From contig MNCI01023875.1 of assembly GCA_015680685.1 (NCBI GenBank), positions 137,058 through 201,057 on the forward strand: 64,000 bases of DNA, given 5' to 3'. Under the pieces are notes generated by a model, which made no database searches, was not told the origin of the DNA, and saw only the letters and a program-made list of their open reading frames with translations. Position 1 is the first letter of the stretch, and every line of letters starts with the position of its first letter. The position numbers and the translations under genes were made by a program. Positions 46,803 to 57,899 of this stretch are shown here, in pieces. Source of the DNA: Gnetum montanum (Eukaryota > Streptophyta > Gnetopsida > Gnetales > Gnetaceae).

Positions 46803-48150
46803 CAAGCAGGTTTAATAAATATTTTTCATTTTCTTTGATTTTACAACTTTTTGTTTTTCAGTTTTTCATTTTTCAAATTTTTGTTTTATCTTTTTATGTG
46901 TTTGTCTTTTTCCATTTTTGTAAGTAATCTCATCTACGAATAAAACACTGATGTGGATCGTTGGTTGAGGTATGTTCTATGTTATTAAGTCATGAGTGGT
47001 CAATTATTGAGAACAGTGAGTCCATTACACTCACTCATCCACTCTATAAATAAAGAGGTTCTGTTCGAGGGTACAATGATATTCTTGAAATTTCTAAACT
47101 TAAAATTAATTTTGTATTCATTGTACACAAAATGAAGAAGGATGGACCAAGAGGGAATGGTTAGGGTGTGACATCAAGGGGACTTGTGGATTCTCTTTGG
47201 TGACATTTGTGGGAGTTATCATGCAATATGGTTGTACTAAGATCCTTGTAGATCTAATGAAAAATGGGAGTAAGAGTAATAAAAAAGGACACTGTTCTAG
47301 GGGGTCCCACTAGAAAGACATGCACCCATGCTTGAAGGTTGGCAGCTTCTCTGGATTCATCAAAGTGAAAAAAAAGAGAAGAAAAAGAAACCGAGGTGCC
47401 ATAAAAAAAATCACTCCTTCCTTGTACTAAATGCCAAGTGATCGTACACCTTGTTGTTATGGTACTCTCATAGTTTTTCATCGTGGGATGAAATAATATG
47501 ATGTTACTGATTAGAAGGATGGACTTGGTCTTGATCTTGGAATGATGGGTTAATGACACCCCAATCATGCTTTTCACATAGGATTCAGTGTGCCTTGGGT
47601 CAGTTACCTCATGTCCCAATCTCTATGATCCTTTTCTATACTTCGTCTCATCTCACTATTCGTGTAATTGTAGCTCATGTCCCATGTAGCATAGAATTTT
47701 CATCTCATTTTGGTGATATTTACATGTGTGTGTTTTGTGGAGTTAGTGTGGATTACATTTCACCCTTATAGTGCCCACAGACACTTTAAGTGTGGTTACA
47801 CAAGGGCATAATAGGTTGAAACCTGCTTTGGGGAGGACCCACTTGTGTAATTTTTTGTAACCCTCACTAATTCTCTAGTTCAAACACACAATTTCTTATC
47901 CTTAGTTTAATTTTTCATCATTTTCTTTCCCTTTTATTATCCCTCTTTCATTTAAACATTCCAATGTATCATTACATTACCTTTTCTTCATAACTGCCAG
48001 ATTTTTAATTGCAAAAATTCACATCATTATCATTTAGATTACCTCTCAAATCAATAAAATTACCCTCAGATATCTTCATGCTTGCCATGTCCTCGTTTCA
48101 TGCCATTAATTTCAAGAAAATCATAAAAAATTTGGTATTTTTCATGTGTC
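46803..48150 (+). other. T-rich tract and conserved noncoding block of element C
   Basis: Tract of tttttcat/ttttgtttt (46825-46920), then blocks shared with A and E: gtgtgacatcaaggggactt near 47165 and cctgctttggggaggaccca near 47821. No pol domain is present, and the short open frames here show no motif. Confidence 0.6.
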
Positions 48151-48157
48151 CCATGTG

Positions 48158-48215
48158 ATATCACATACACGATGTACCGTACGTGATATCGTATCCTATT
48201 TACCTATAAATAGGA
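48158..48215 (+). promoter_or_regulatory. LTR-like internal promoter before the extra ORF
   Basis: gtgatatcac and gtgatatcgt, separated by acacgatgtaccgtac, are followed by the TATA box cctataaatagg at about 48203-48214. This repeats the palindrome-spacer-TATA order of the element's own U3 without aligning base for base with the LTR. An ORF starts about 465 bp downstream. The ORF's ATG directly follows gtgtgattgcag, a good splice acceptor, so the leader may be spliced. Confidence 0.55.
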
Positions 48216-48677
48216 ATCCCCGCCACAACACTTAGCATCATTTTGCCATTTACGTGGGGGGGATTTTTGAAATTTTTCTTTGCGACTTGTGATTGCGTGA
48301 TCCTTGCTTTTTCACTCATATCTCGCACACTGGTGCTCCGATTTTAATTCCGTTTGAACTTGCTTGAACTCGGAGTGTTCAGTTTAGTTGTGGGATACGG
48401 ACACTTTCTGAAAAGTGCCTAACTTTTTTGAAATTTTTCATCACCCAAAGGACATCAATTAGGGTAATTAATACTAACACTTAGAAAAATTGTGCCAAAA
48501 ATCATATGACCTTAGGTACACCAGGAGATTAAAATGAAATCCACCTAACTTATAGGACCCATTATTATAGTTTTTGGGCATGATCACACAATAACATAAG
48601 ATATTTAATTAAATGCTTGTAGTAAGGTATAACTTAACTTTGAAAACAACCTTCCTAAAATTTGGCCCGTGTGATTG

Positions 48678-51470
48678 CAGATGGCCCTGAAACATTCACA
48701 GCAAGGAGGTCCTGTTCAAGGTGGAGCAAAACAACCTTGGAGAGGTGAAAGATGGGTCCCTGTCGAATAACGTGCAGAACAGGAGGTGCAATCATTCAGC
48801 ATCCATCAAGAAGAACCTCCTACTGGATGGTCTGGGCAGGTAGAAAGAGGAGTTGCTACTGCACCTAAACCAGGACAACAACTCACGTTGCCCCCGGAGT
48901 GTGTTCAGGCTATCCATGAGAAGTCCACATTCACTGCTGTGATTGTGGAGCTAAACTTTGAATCTTTTACAGAGTTTGCTCCTGAGGCTGTTAGGGATCA
49001 CCTTAAAGGATCTCCCTTATGGCCTGTCCTCTCTGAGTGTGGTGCCTGGTACTTAGGTGAAACATACCTGTTCTGGCACAATAAGGAGCAAGGCACCATG
49101 GTTAACATTTGTGGTGTGACAGTAGACTTTTTTGCACAGGCGATTTTGAAAGTGTTAAACCTTTCAAATTCAGGCCCCCATGTTGCTTGATTATCTACTT
49201 GATTGGATCCTGATGTGTGAAAGGATTGGTTAGAGAAGGCTTATGGTAGAGATAAAGCTTTTGATGAGCTGACGAAGGAAGAGTGGGTTTATTTCAAAAT
49301 TGGAACCTATCACCTCTTCCCCACCAAAGGTTTGAAAAGAATATCTACTTATGAGACAAGGGGATGTGCAGTGTTGATGGGAAAGATTAACGCTAACCTT
49401 CCCCATCTATATTTGATGGAGATCCTAAGGCGATTCAAAGAATAGAAGTTAGGGAAGATGGCGTTGCCTTTTTCCTACCTTATCAGGAAACTATGCCGAT
49501 GGGCTGGTATTCGGGGATACACAAATGACGTCCTTCGAAAGGCCCAAAATACTTCTTATACTGAGTTATTAAAGGCACCAGCTCCAAGAAAGAGCATTGG
49601 CGAAGAGCTGGGACCAGATGAAGAAGAAGAACGGATGACTAGATCACCTGCAACTCAACTTGTAGGACCCAAATAACCTCCAGCCATAGGTCCCAGCCAA
49701 CAATAAGAAGCAAGACTCAGCATAGGCTAGGATCAGCTATCGCCATCGCAAGACTATAGACCGTTGATGAGCCATCTTAGGGCCATCACCGAGATGGTTA
49801 GTTAGGGAAGTCATGATGATGCAGATCGCTTCCACGTCATTGATGATGCCGACTAGCCTACTATTTCGATAGATTGCACAAAGGGTGAATTATCCATTCA
49901 AATAGGAGGAGGGAAAAGCATATGGTCACAATAGATCTCTGGGAATGTGGCATCTTTTCAAGTGCAATTAGAGATTGGTGAAGGGGCCACTATGGTGGTC
50001 ATGCAACACCAGGATGCCGCAGGAGCTACTGAAGTGGTCGCTGATCATATCAAAGAATCTTTCAATGTACCTGTTGTGCCACTGGCAGATCTTTCAAGAG
50101 CACTGGATGCTCAAACTCTTGCCGGAACCTCAATGACTCTTGTAGAACATGAGGATGCACTGGATAGATTTCTTCAAACAATACAAGTTTTGACATCTCT
50201 GTTTGACATCCCCCAGGATGTAACAGCAATTTAATCAGACCTCATTTCCACGAAGGGGAAGATGGTCAGATCTGAAGTAAGGGCGGAGCATGCTGAAGCT
50301 GAAGTGCAAAAACTACAAGAGTAGCTTGTAGCCTTACAAGCAGCATAGTGGGATCCTTTGCAATTTGTTCCCATAGACTAGCTAGACAACTTTAGAATTG
50401 AGCAATTAAGAAAGTTAATTGCAGAAAATAAGAAGGTGGCCGAAGAAAAGGAGATGGCAACCTGGGATGCCTCTGCATCTCAAGCACAAACTCATGTGCA
50501 TCTTAAGGCACTCAAGGCCTTAGAAGCAAAGAATAAGTAGTTGGTTGCAGATAACCTTTGGTTAACTTCTGTAGAGAAACAAAAGAATGTTCTCGATGAA
50601 CACTTTCATCAGTTGCGAGAATAGTTCATTCGGGTCAACTAAGATGTAAGCCATTTAGCCAAAGAAAATCGAACACTCTCAATGGAGGAGGTACGCGTTA
50701 TTCGCCAAAAATTAGCCATTGAGATAAGCACGTGCCAAAATGAGGCTAAACGACATGAGAAGATGAAGGAGCATTTCTATGATTAGGTGGGGATGTACAA
50801 AAAATTCCTAGAGAAGGAGATCCATAGGAACAAGAATCAAATCAACAACATCAGTGCTTAGCACACTGATTGGAGGGCCATATTGGACACTTACGCCTTT
50901 GCCCACCAAGCGGAAATTAAGAAACAGGACCTGTAGATCCAAGACTTGACTGAATACATGGAGTTGGAAAACCTTAGATATGCCAACCTATCCATGTTAA
51001 TAGCAGGATGCCCGAGGTCAGAGCTCAAGTAGCAGGTAGCTTCCACCCATATCAAATACGAAGCAGAATTTGCAGAGTGCAAGAAGCTGGCTGAGAAACT
51101 AGATGTCGCAAATTCTGAACTTGGGGTGGTAAAAGAAAGCTACTAGGGACAAAAATATGTTGTAATCGACTTAGCTCGATGGCTAACAGAGCTTCATGAA
51201 TACAAAGACAAAGTCAGAGCCTATGAAGAGGAACGATGGGTGTTCGTGGTATGGTACATTAAAGCTAATCAGATGTTCCCGCAACTACCCTGTTCGTGGA
51301 AGGTGCCAACTCCATCAAACATCAGAACTTTAACATGGATAGCACAAGATCCTCAGACCAAAGAGGAGAAGCTCCAGACCATTCTTTAGCGTTGTCAACC
51401 TTCCAAGCTTGGAGCAAGTGACAAAGGGAAAGCACCCATGGAGGAGCCACCACCACCAGGAACTACATAA
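48678..51470 (+). pseudogene. Extra ORF of element C: globular domain plus long coiled coil
   Basis: From ATG 48678 to TAA 51468-51470 one frame is kept for about 930 codons with no frameshift, but with 24 in-frame stops, 16 of them TAG. Residues 1-60 are low-complexity. About 60-310 form a globular part (FTEFAPEAVRDHLKGSPLWP, ECGAWYLGETYLFWHN, WVYFKIGTYHLFPT, LPFSYLIRKLCRWAGI). Its closing LP...LI...C...GI pattern recalls the putative plant transposon protein domains found in other LTR elements. Residues about 530-900 are rich in E, K, L, Q and A and look like a continuous coiled coil. A P-rich end follows (EEPPPPGTT). Element D carries a homologue. It takes the place of pol; the function is unknown. 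A structural or regulatory role with gag is only a guess. Confidence 0.7.
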
Positions 51471-51641
51471 GTTCCACATTTTTGTAGTTGTAGTATTTTT
51501 TCTCTATGTTGTGTCTTCCCACACTATGGCATTAGTCCATTTCTTTTTATAGTTAATAATCCCATACCTATCCACTATGTAATCACTAAATCTTTTTCTC
51601 CTTGTAACTTGAGGATGAGTTTTTATTCAGTCGTGGGGGTA

Positions 51642-52520
51642 TGATGAGATGCGATTCGCATAGGCCGCGATATCGTGTCTTCCCTACGATATCGCATACG
51701 CAATATCACAGTCCGCCGCCATATCTATAAATAAGATGTGGCTCTCCCTTGTTTAAGGATCCCAATTTTAGAGTAGTAAAGCTCTGGCAGTTTGATCCCT
51801 CCAGAGTTAGATTTTTTCCCATGTCTGCCCGCAATGTGGTGAATGTAATTGTACGGTGTCTTTACTTGAGTGTGCCATACTTGGACACGCACATGACCAG
51901 AAATAAAGATCGAGATTACTTCATCATTGCAGCATTCACTTTGTTATTTATTTGTTTGTTTATTTATTTAATGTTATTTAATATTTTCTCTCTCTCACCC
52001 TTAAACTCCTAGAATGCAGAATGAGTACGACTTGATTATGAGCATTTAAGTGTGACTACCTGGTAGCCCAGTGGTGTATCCAGGATCTATGCTTGGTAAC
52101 CCAGTGGCATATTTGGGATTTCCGCTTGGTAATCCCAGTGGTGTACCTAGGAGCTATGCTTGGTAGTCCCACTAGTAGTCATGCACGAGGTCCAAGATGT
52201 GTACGGTTGATCAAGGAATCGGTTGCTCGTCGCACTTAGGCTAGATTAGATTTTCTTACCCTTTTCCTCCTAGCTTAGCTTAGTTAATATTCTTTTCCAC
52301 TGACCTTAGCAGTAACATAGATTAGGAGCACATCGTACACCTCATCTGGACTAAACCATACGTGACAAATGCAAAACTAGTCCAGGTGGGAAGACAACGA
52401 ACTGCGACCTAAGGCTAACCTTCCTCTTTCATTTTGAGTTTATCATACTCACTTTGTAACGATCATGCATGTAATGCTAGTTTCGTATGGTTGAGTGTAG
52501 GGGTACCTTCCCACTCATCA
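51642..52520 (+). repeat. 3' LTR of element C
   Basis: Follows the polypurine tract tcgtgggggta (51631-51641). Starts TGATGAGATGCGATTCGC, TATA box near 51726, ends cactCATCA. A 41-bp segment (52420-52460) is foreign to the LTR; see the separate entry. Confidence 0.9.
52420..52460 (+). other. 41-bp patch replacing LTR sequence
   Basis: These 41 bases are identical to 58406-58446, inside the Copia gag of element I. They replace exactly 41 bases of the 5' LTR (44584-44624), with LTR sequence resuming at once on both sides. Confidence 0.85.
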
Positions 52521-53398
52521 CGTTTTATAGAATTTTTGTTAATTTATAACTCATTGCAACTTAGTAGACCCAGTAAATTAACTAGTTTTAGAATTCCTTT
52601 TACAAAATTTGTTTTAATTTATAACTTAGTGTAATGTAGTAAAATCAAATTTGTGATTTGGGATTACCAACCAAGATCCTTTCCACTAGGCTAACATCTT
52701 TTATAAAATTTTATTACATTGGATCATTTTCAACAATCTTTTATTATGTATTAATAATACATTAGCATCAAATTTATGTAGAAAACATGCTTTAATATAC
52801 AAATAATACAACTGTATAGGTTCTCAAGTCAGGTATTTGAATATAAACACCAAACAACAACAATAATAACTAATTATAAATATCACCTTAATATTACTGT
52901 TTACTATTTTAACTTAAATGACAACCAACATCTCCTACTTCATTGTTAACAATTTTGTTACATGTTAGCCATCACTATTAACTTAAATTTTATGTACCTA
53001 AGAGTTGTACATCTTAATCAAAGTTGTAAATATAATAGTACATTATAATTCATATTAGCATATATACTTGTAAATCTATGTATATTTGGTGTTTTTATAA
53101 AGGTCATGAAAGATCCTAAAAAATAAAATTTAAATATATTTAAATTTACAAAAATATTCAATGAAACTTACTATAATTCTTGGCCTTTACAATGAAAATG
53201 AATGTATCAATTTGTAAATGCATCCAATAGATATAAATTTAAAGTTTTTCCCTAGAAAAGTCACTTATAGCTTATCATATATACTCTTCAAGCCTTAACT
53301 CTATATTTTTTTAATACCTAAAGTAGATTTCATATAGGTATAAAAAAAAGAAAAATGTTTTTATGGTCTAATTATTAAAGGAGTTTGTTGATTAATTT
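52521..53398. other. AT-rich flank with tRNA-like relic
   Basis: On the minus strand near 52695-52640, TTAGCCTAGTGGAAAGGATC resembles a pol III A box and AAATTTGATTTTAC a decayed B box, as in SINEs. The rest shows no coding signal. Confidence 0.35.
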
Positions 53399-54518
53399 TG
53401 TTGGGACCTGAAGACTGAGAACTTAGAAGGGGGCTGAATAGGTTACCCAATTCAAACAACCAAGACAACCAAAACCACACAAAATTTTTATGTGGTTCCC
53501 CAACATGGGTACTTCTACACTTGAAGGATATAATTATTACACACCTCTAGAATTTGTTCCTTCAAAAAGTAGTTTAAAGAACAATACAACCTTTACAATG
53601 TTTGAACTCTATTCAAGGTGTTTTTGTAACTGCAAACACACTTAATCTTGCAAGGTTCCAACAAGCTTAAATGTGTTTTACAGGACCCTAAAACCTTTGC
53701 AAAGAAGTAAGCTCTACTTGGAGTGTTTTTACATTGGAAACATACTTAACCCCACAAGGTCCCAAAAAGCTTACATGATGCCTTCTTGCAAGAAGCACAT
53801 TAACCCCATAGGGCTACAAAGAGAAAAAAAGAATCAAGGAGATAATGTAACTCACTTTACAAATTCCTTGCACTTAGGTGCACATACAACAATTCATAAA
53901 TGATGAAAACAATGAGGAACAAAGTCAATTCTCTTGATGTAGTCAATGAAGGATCAATCTCATGAATAGTGCTTGTGTGTTTTCCAAAAATTTCATTTTT
54001 GTATATGGCCTTTTACTTTCCAAAAATGCCTTAGGATTCATGCAAAAACTAGTAAATGACTAGTTAGGACATTCAATTTGTGCTTGGGATGTCTATATGC
54101 AAATAACCTTCATTCAGGTGGGACATCCCATTGAAAATTCGAACATCTCAATTGGGCATCTAAGTAGTAATTGGAACATCTACTGTGAATTTTGGACATC
54201 TAGCCTAGAAGTGCACTTTGAACTCTCAAATTTCTCTTTAACGTTTAGGACATCTTTGAAGATCCTAGAACATTTTCTTTCAACTTGTAGAATTTGTTTT
54301 CTAATTGAGATTGTGTGTTATCTCAAGTCAGCATCCAAGCTTTCATTTTGTCATCCTAGTTCTTATTCTAACAATTCAAAACTTGTTGTCCCAAACTTAT
54401 TTTGAGACTCATTATTTGCTCTTATCATGTTCTTCCTTAGCCCTACAACATAAGACCATACAAACACATTTTCTGTATTCATCATTTTCTAAGGTTTTAA
54501 TATACGAAAAGTTCAACA
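53399..54518 (-). repeat. 3' LTR of element I
   Basis: On the minus strand a purine tract (aaaaaggaagagat) is followed by TGTTGAAC at 54518, and the LTR ends ggtcccaaca at 53399. U3 (54060-54260) holds about eight copies of GGGACATCC/GGAACATCT-type motifs, then catatacaaa as a possible TATA box near 54005. Confidence 0.7.
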
Positions 54519-55149
54519 ATCTCTTCCTTTTTGGTAATTTCCAAAACCTAAGAAAATAGGTTAGAACATTTCATAATATATGATTAAGTAGTTAAGGGAA
54601 AACTCTCTCTCTCTCTCTTTATATATATATATGCATTAATCATCCTACGATACCAAGAAAGATGAAGGAAAACAAGGTAAAGCATTGAATAGGCACATAA
54701 CTAAGATCACAGGATGAAAACATAAGAGAATAGTAACATCACTATCCACATTTGTCCAACTAACCACAATACAAGCATAAAACATATATAGATAATATGC
54801 ACACTGAAACTTGTCCTCAAGGTATACTATAAAAAGTGCACATAGCATATCATGACAACATGTCCATATACAATTGTCCATAGATCCATAAAAAAACTAT
54901 CCACATATAATCACATAATAGCAAAAACTCTTTACCTTTTTGGACATCATTCAAAAGGAGGTAATCATGCAAATCCTTTAACCACTAACCTTTGTATCAT
55001 AATTCTCATTAAAGATAGAGTCTACACAAGTGGACTAGTAAATCTCCTCCTCATTATGATTACTATTGGTGCTGGAGCTTCAAGCCTAATGCTTATCATC
55101 ATTAGAAGAAGATACCATGATAGGAGCTATTTAGGAATGAAGCTTCATC
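54519..55149 (-). other. Region between extra ORF and LTR of element I
   Basis: (CT)n-(TA)n near 54604-54633. Decayed; no motif seen. Confidence 0.4.
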
Positions 55150-56639
55150 CAAAATTGTGATGATGAAGAGGGAGGAGGTGGAGCCTATTGAGAGGATGAG
55201 AAAGCATATTTCCTTTGATAAGTTTTGGGAGCTACTTGATCCCAATGATATCTAACACCAAAAATGATTTCCATCACCCACTACTCAAAAGTTTGATAAA
55301 CATCCACTTGTATAAAGGTACTCAATCCAGTTTGCTTAGGATCAAGAAAAGGCTCTCTTTGGACATGTGTAGGTGGAACAACAAGATCCTCAAAATATAA
55401 TGCATTTCTTGAATCATATCCTCAAGATTGCCTTATTACTATGGAGTGTCTATTTGGAACTAGACTATCCTTATCACTATCTAATATTAAAGGAGTGGTA
55501 ATCTCCTTAAAATTCTACCCATTTGGAGCAAGTGAAACCCTTGCTACATTCATTCTCTTATTAAATTAAGAGATATTTCGTCCAATCATCCCTATGGTTT
55601 CTTCAAAGTGTTTCAGTGCCTTCTTCAACACTAACTTCACCTATGCACTAATTGATTTTGATCTTCTAAGTTGAGAAGAAGCCTTAGGTGGAGATGTTGC
55701 CTACTTTCTTCTTAACTTCTGAGGAGGAGAAGGTAGGTCTTTAGAATCTACAAGTGTGGTGCTCCTATTTTCTAAACATTCTACAAGACTTCTCTTCTCC
55801 TTGAAAAGAGGCAAATCAGGGACAAGGACACTTGCTTATTGAATAAATAAGCTAATGAGAAGAGGATGTCCATAAACACTCTCTTTGATAGATAAATTCA
55901 ACATGTCCTTGCAAAGAATGTGTCCCAAATCTAATGGCTTCCTAGTTAGAAGACAACAGAGTACAAAGGCTTGTGTGGGCACTAGATAATTATAGCTTCT
56001 CCTTTTACAATAATGTTATATAAGATAATAAGGGAGAGGGAAAAAGCATCTAGGGACATTTGACACCTATAAATGTTTCCACTTCTAAGAGACAAAAAGT
56101 TTCCAAAAGTGGCATCACAAAATTCATTATGAGAAACTAGAATTACACTACTGGTGAAGATATTACTCATGGAATGTATATTAATCCTATGCACTTTAAA
56201 TTTGGAAATCCCAAGAATATCATTTATAACTTAATGTGAAACTTAAATCATAATCCCCTCAATAACAAAAGTAAAAGCCCCAACAATAGCATCAGTAATT
56301 ACAATATTATAATAGAATTCTCTAAACAACATATCAAGCACATAATAAATTGTTGAAATAATAGTAGCCAAAAAAATAGCTTGGGAGAATGCCATTAATT
56401 CCTTTTGATGACATTGCTAAAATTGAGATTTCTTTTGGAGACAACGGATATTGAACGAGTTACCTCAAACCATTGTTGAGCATGTATAGAATGAAATTGA
56501 GCCTAATAAGAGGTTTTTTTTCCTTGTTGAAGCTCCCTTTGTGCTTTTACCTTTGTGAGGNCTTCCTTGTTGAAGCTCCCTTTGTGCTTTTACCTTTGTG
56601 AGGAGGATCCCTTAATGTACCAATCTTCTTATGTGCCAT
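55150..56639 (-). pseudogene. Extra ORF of element I (putative plant transposon protein-like)
   Basis: From ATG at 56639 the minus strand reads MAHKKIGTLRDPPHKGKSTK, a basic start, then VLDMLFREFYYNIV. After stops it gives VINDILGISKF, SLDAFSLSLIILYNIIVKGE and, in another frame, LDLGHILCKDMLNLSIKE. The order FY.N...INDILGI...L..LIILY.I..GE...HILCK resembles the putative plant transposon protein domain found in extra ORFs of plant LTR elements. The second half (to about 55150) is charged and S-, P- and K-rich. Many stops and frameshifts are present. A 40-bp duplication around an N at 56561 disturbs the N-terminus. The function is unknown; the domain match is from memory of the pattern only. 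Confidence 0.5.
56521..56603. other. 40-bp duplication flanking a single N
   Basis: The same 40 bases (tccttgttgaagctcccttt...tttgtgagg) stand on both sides of the N at 56561. This is the mark of two contig ends that overlap but were not merged. Confidence 0.9.
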
Positions 56640-56694
56640 GAATTTGCGAAAGGATTGCAAGAAATGAACTACAAATATATCTAGGGAGAATCCT

Positions 56695-56960
56695 CACCAT
56701 TTGCACTGGGATGTCCAAGGCTGAAGGGATGAAATGAGGAAAAGAACGAAGATTGGATTTATATAATCACAATTATTGAGGATTTTTCCCACAAAATGGG
56801 ATGTCCCAAGTACAAGTGAAATGTCTCACCCATGATGGACCTGTTATCAGTGGGATGTCCAAGAAGTAAATGGAACATTCTAGTTCGAATGTTTCATAAA
56901 AATGTGGGATGTTCCAACATAAAGTTGAATGTAAATAGACAAGGGTGATTTGAAAAGAAT
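56695..56960 (-). promoter_or_regulatory. U3-like motif block upstream of the extra ORF in element I
   Basis: About six copies of GGGATGTCC/GGGATGTTCC and related half-sites, the reverse complement of the GGGACATCCC motif in the LTR U3. On the minus strand a TATA-like ttatataaatcc (about 56757-56768) lies between the block and the ATG at 56639. It does not align with the LTR beyond the motif. Confidence 0.5.
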
Positions 56961-57899
56961 GAGAATTCTAGGGAAAGCTGCTAAGGATAACATTAATTAA
57001 AAAACTAAGCTAATAATGCAAGTCTAGGAAAAATCTTACAAATACTTGTACTTACCTTTCTCTTGAGAAGATGTGGAGCTAATGTAGATTTAACATGATG
57101 TTTTCTCCTCAAAGTTCCTCCTCTGTGATTAGTACAAGTCTCTTATATCCTATATGTTTGATCTCCATTTAGAAAGTTCTTTATAGTATGAGCATATGTT
57201 CTTTCTTTTTCCTTTTGTTTGATTCTCTATACTTACGAACCTGTAAGGTATTATTTCTAGGAATTTTAGATAAGAACAATGAGTCATATTATATAACCAA
57301 GTATTCATATCATAATGTTTCACTTTCTAATGATAATTTTATTACTTACGCCCAAACTTACCAAAATAATAACATTTAATTTTTCTTGCTTGAGAAAGAT
57401 GATCAAACCTTGGAGTATAATCCTATTTAGACTAAGTGCTTAAGAATACCTCAATTTATTTATCACTTCCTAGTCCACTTTTTTTTTATCTCTTCCTTGT
57501 CTTAAAACTATTCAAAGGGTTCTCGTCACTTTAACAAGTCTCTCATTTACAAGCTTTGTATCTACAAGCTCTTTCACAATCTCCTCATATGAGGATGTTA
57601 GATTTTGAGGTCTAAGTTTTATTGTGAGATATTCAAGTGTTTTTTATTGAGTTGAGATAACTCTAAATCTTTATCATTTACGGCCCTTTTCAATTTAATT
57701 CATGGACTTTGAAAGGATAAAACCTCATTGCATAGCAAGTCATACCTTTCTTCAATAGTTCCTTTAGTTTCTTTGGTTTCCATTGTTTGATCATCATTAG
57801 CAAGGATCATACAAATAAGATGTGATATTGAGGAGGTATCATCCATTTTTTCTTTACTTTTTTTCATTGTCCTAGCTGGTCTAGAAATTTTTCTTTTTC
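56961..57899 (-). other. Coil-rich gag tail and linker of element I
   Basis: The minus strand between about 57850 and 57550 reads as a charged, helical stretch with many stops, like the region after the zinc knuckle in SIRE-type Copia gag. Below 57400 nothing is readable. Confidence 0.4.

Larger units (their letters stand above)
43824..52520 (+). mobile_element. LTR retrotransposon C: gag plus extra ORF, no pol
   Basis: A complete 8.7-kb element. The LTRs are 861 and 879 bp, with tRNA-Asp primer site, gag, T-rich tract, conserved noncoding block, LTR-like promoter block, a roughly 930-codon extra ORF, polypurine tract and 3' LTR. The flanks ccttt (43819-43823) and cgttt (52521-52525) agree at four of five bases, as an aged TSD would. 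No protease, reverse transcriptase or integrase can be found on either strand, so it must have relied on enzymes from a relative such as the E family. Confidence 0.85.
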
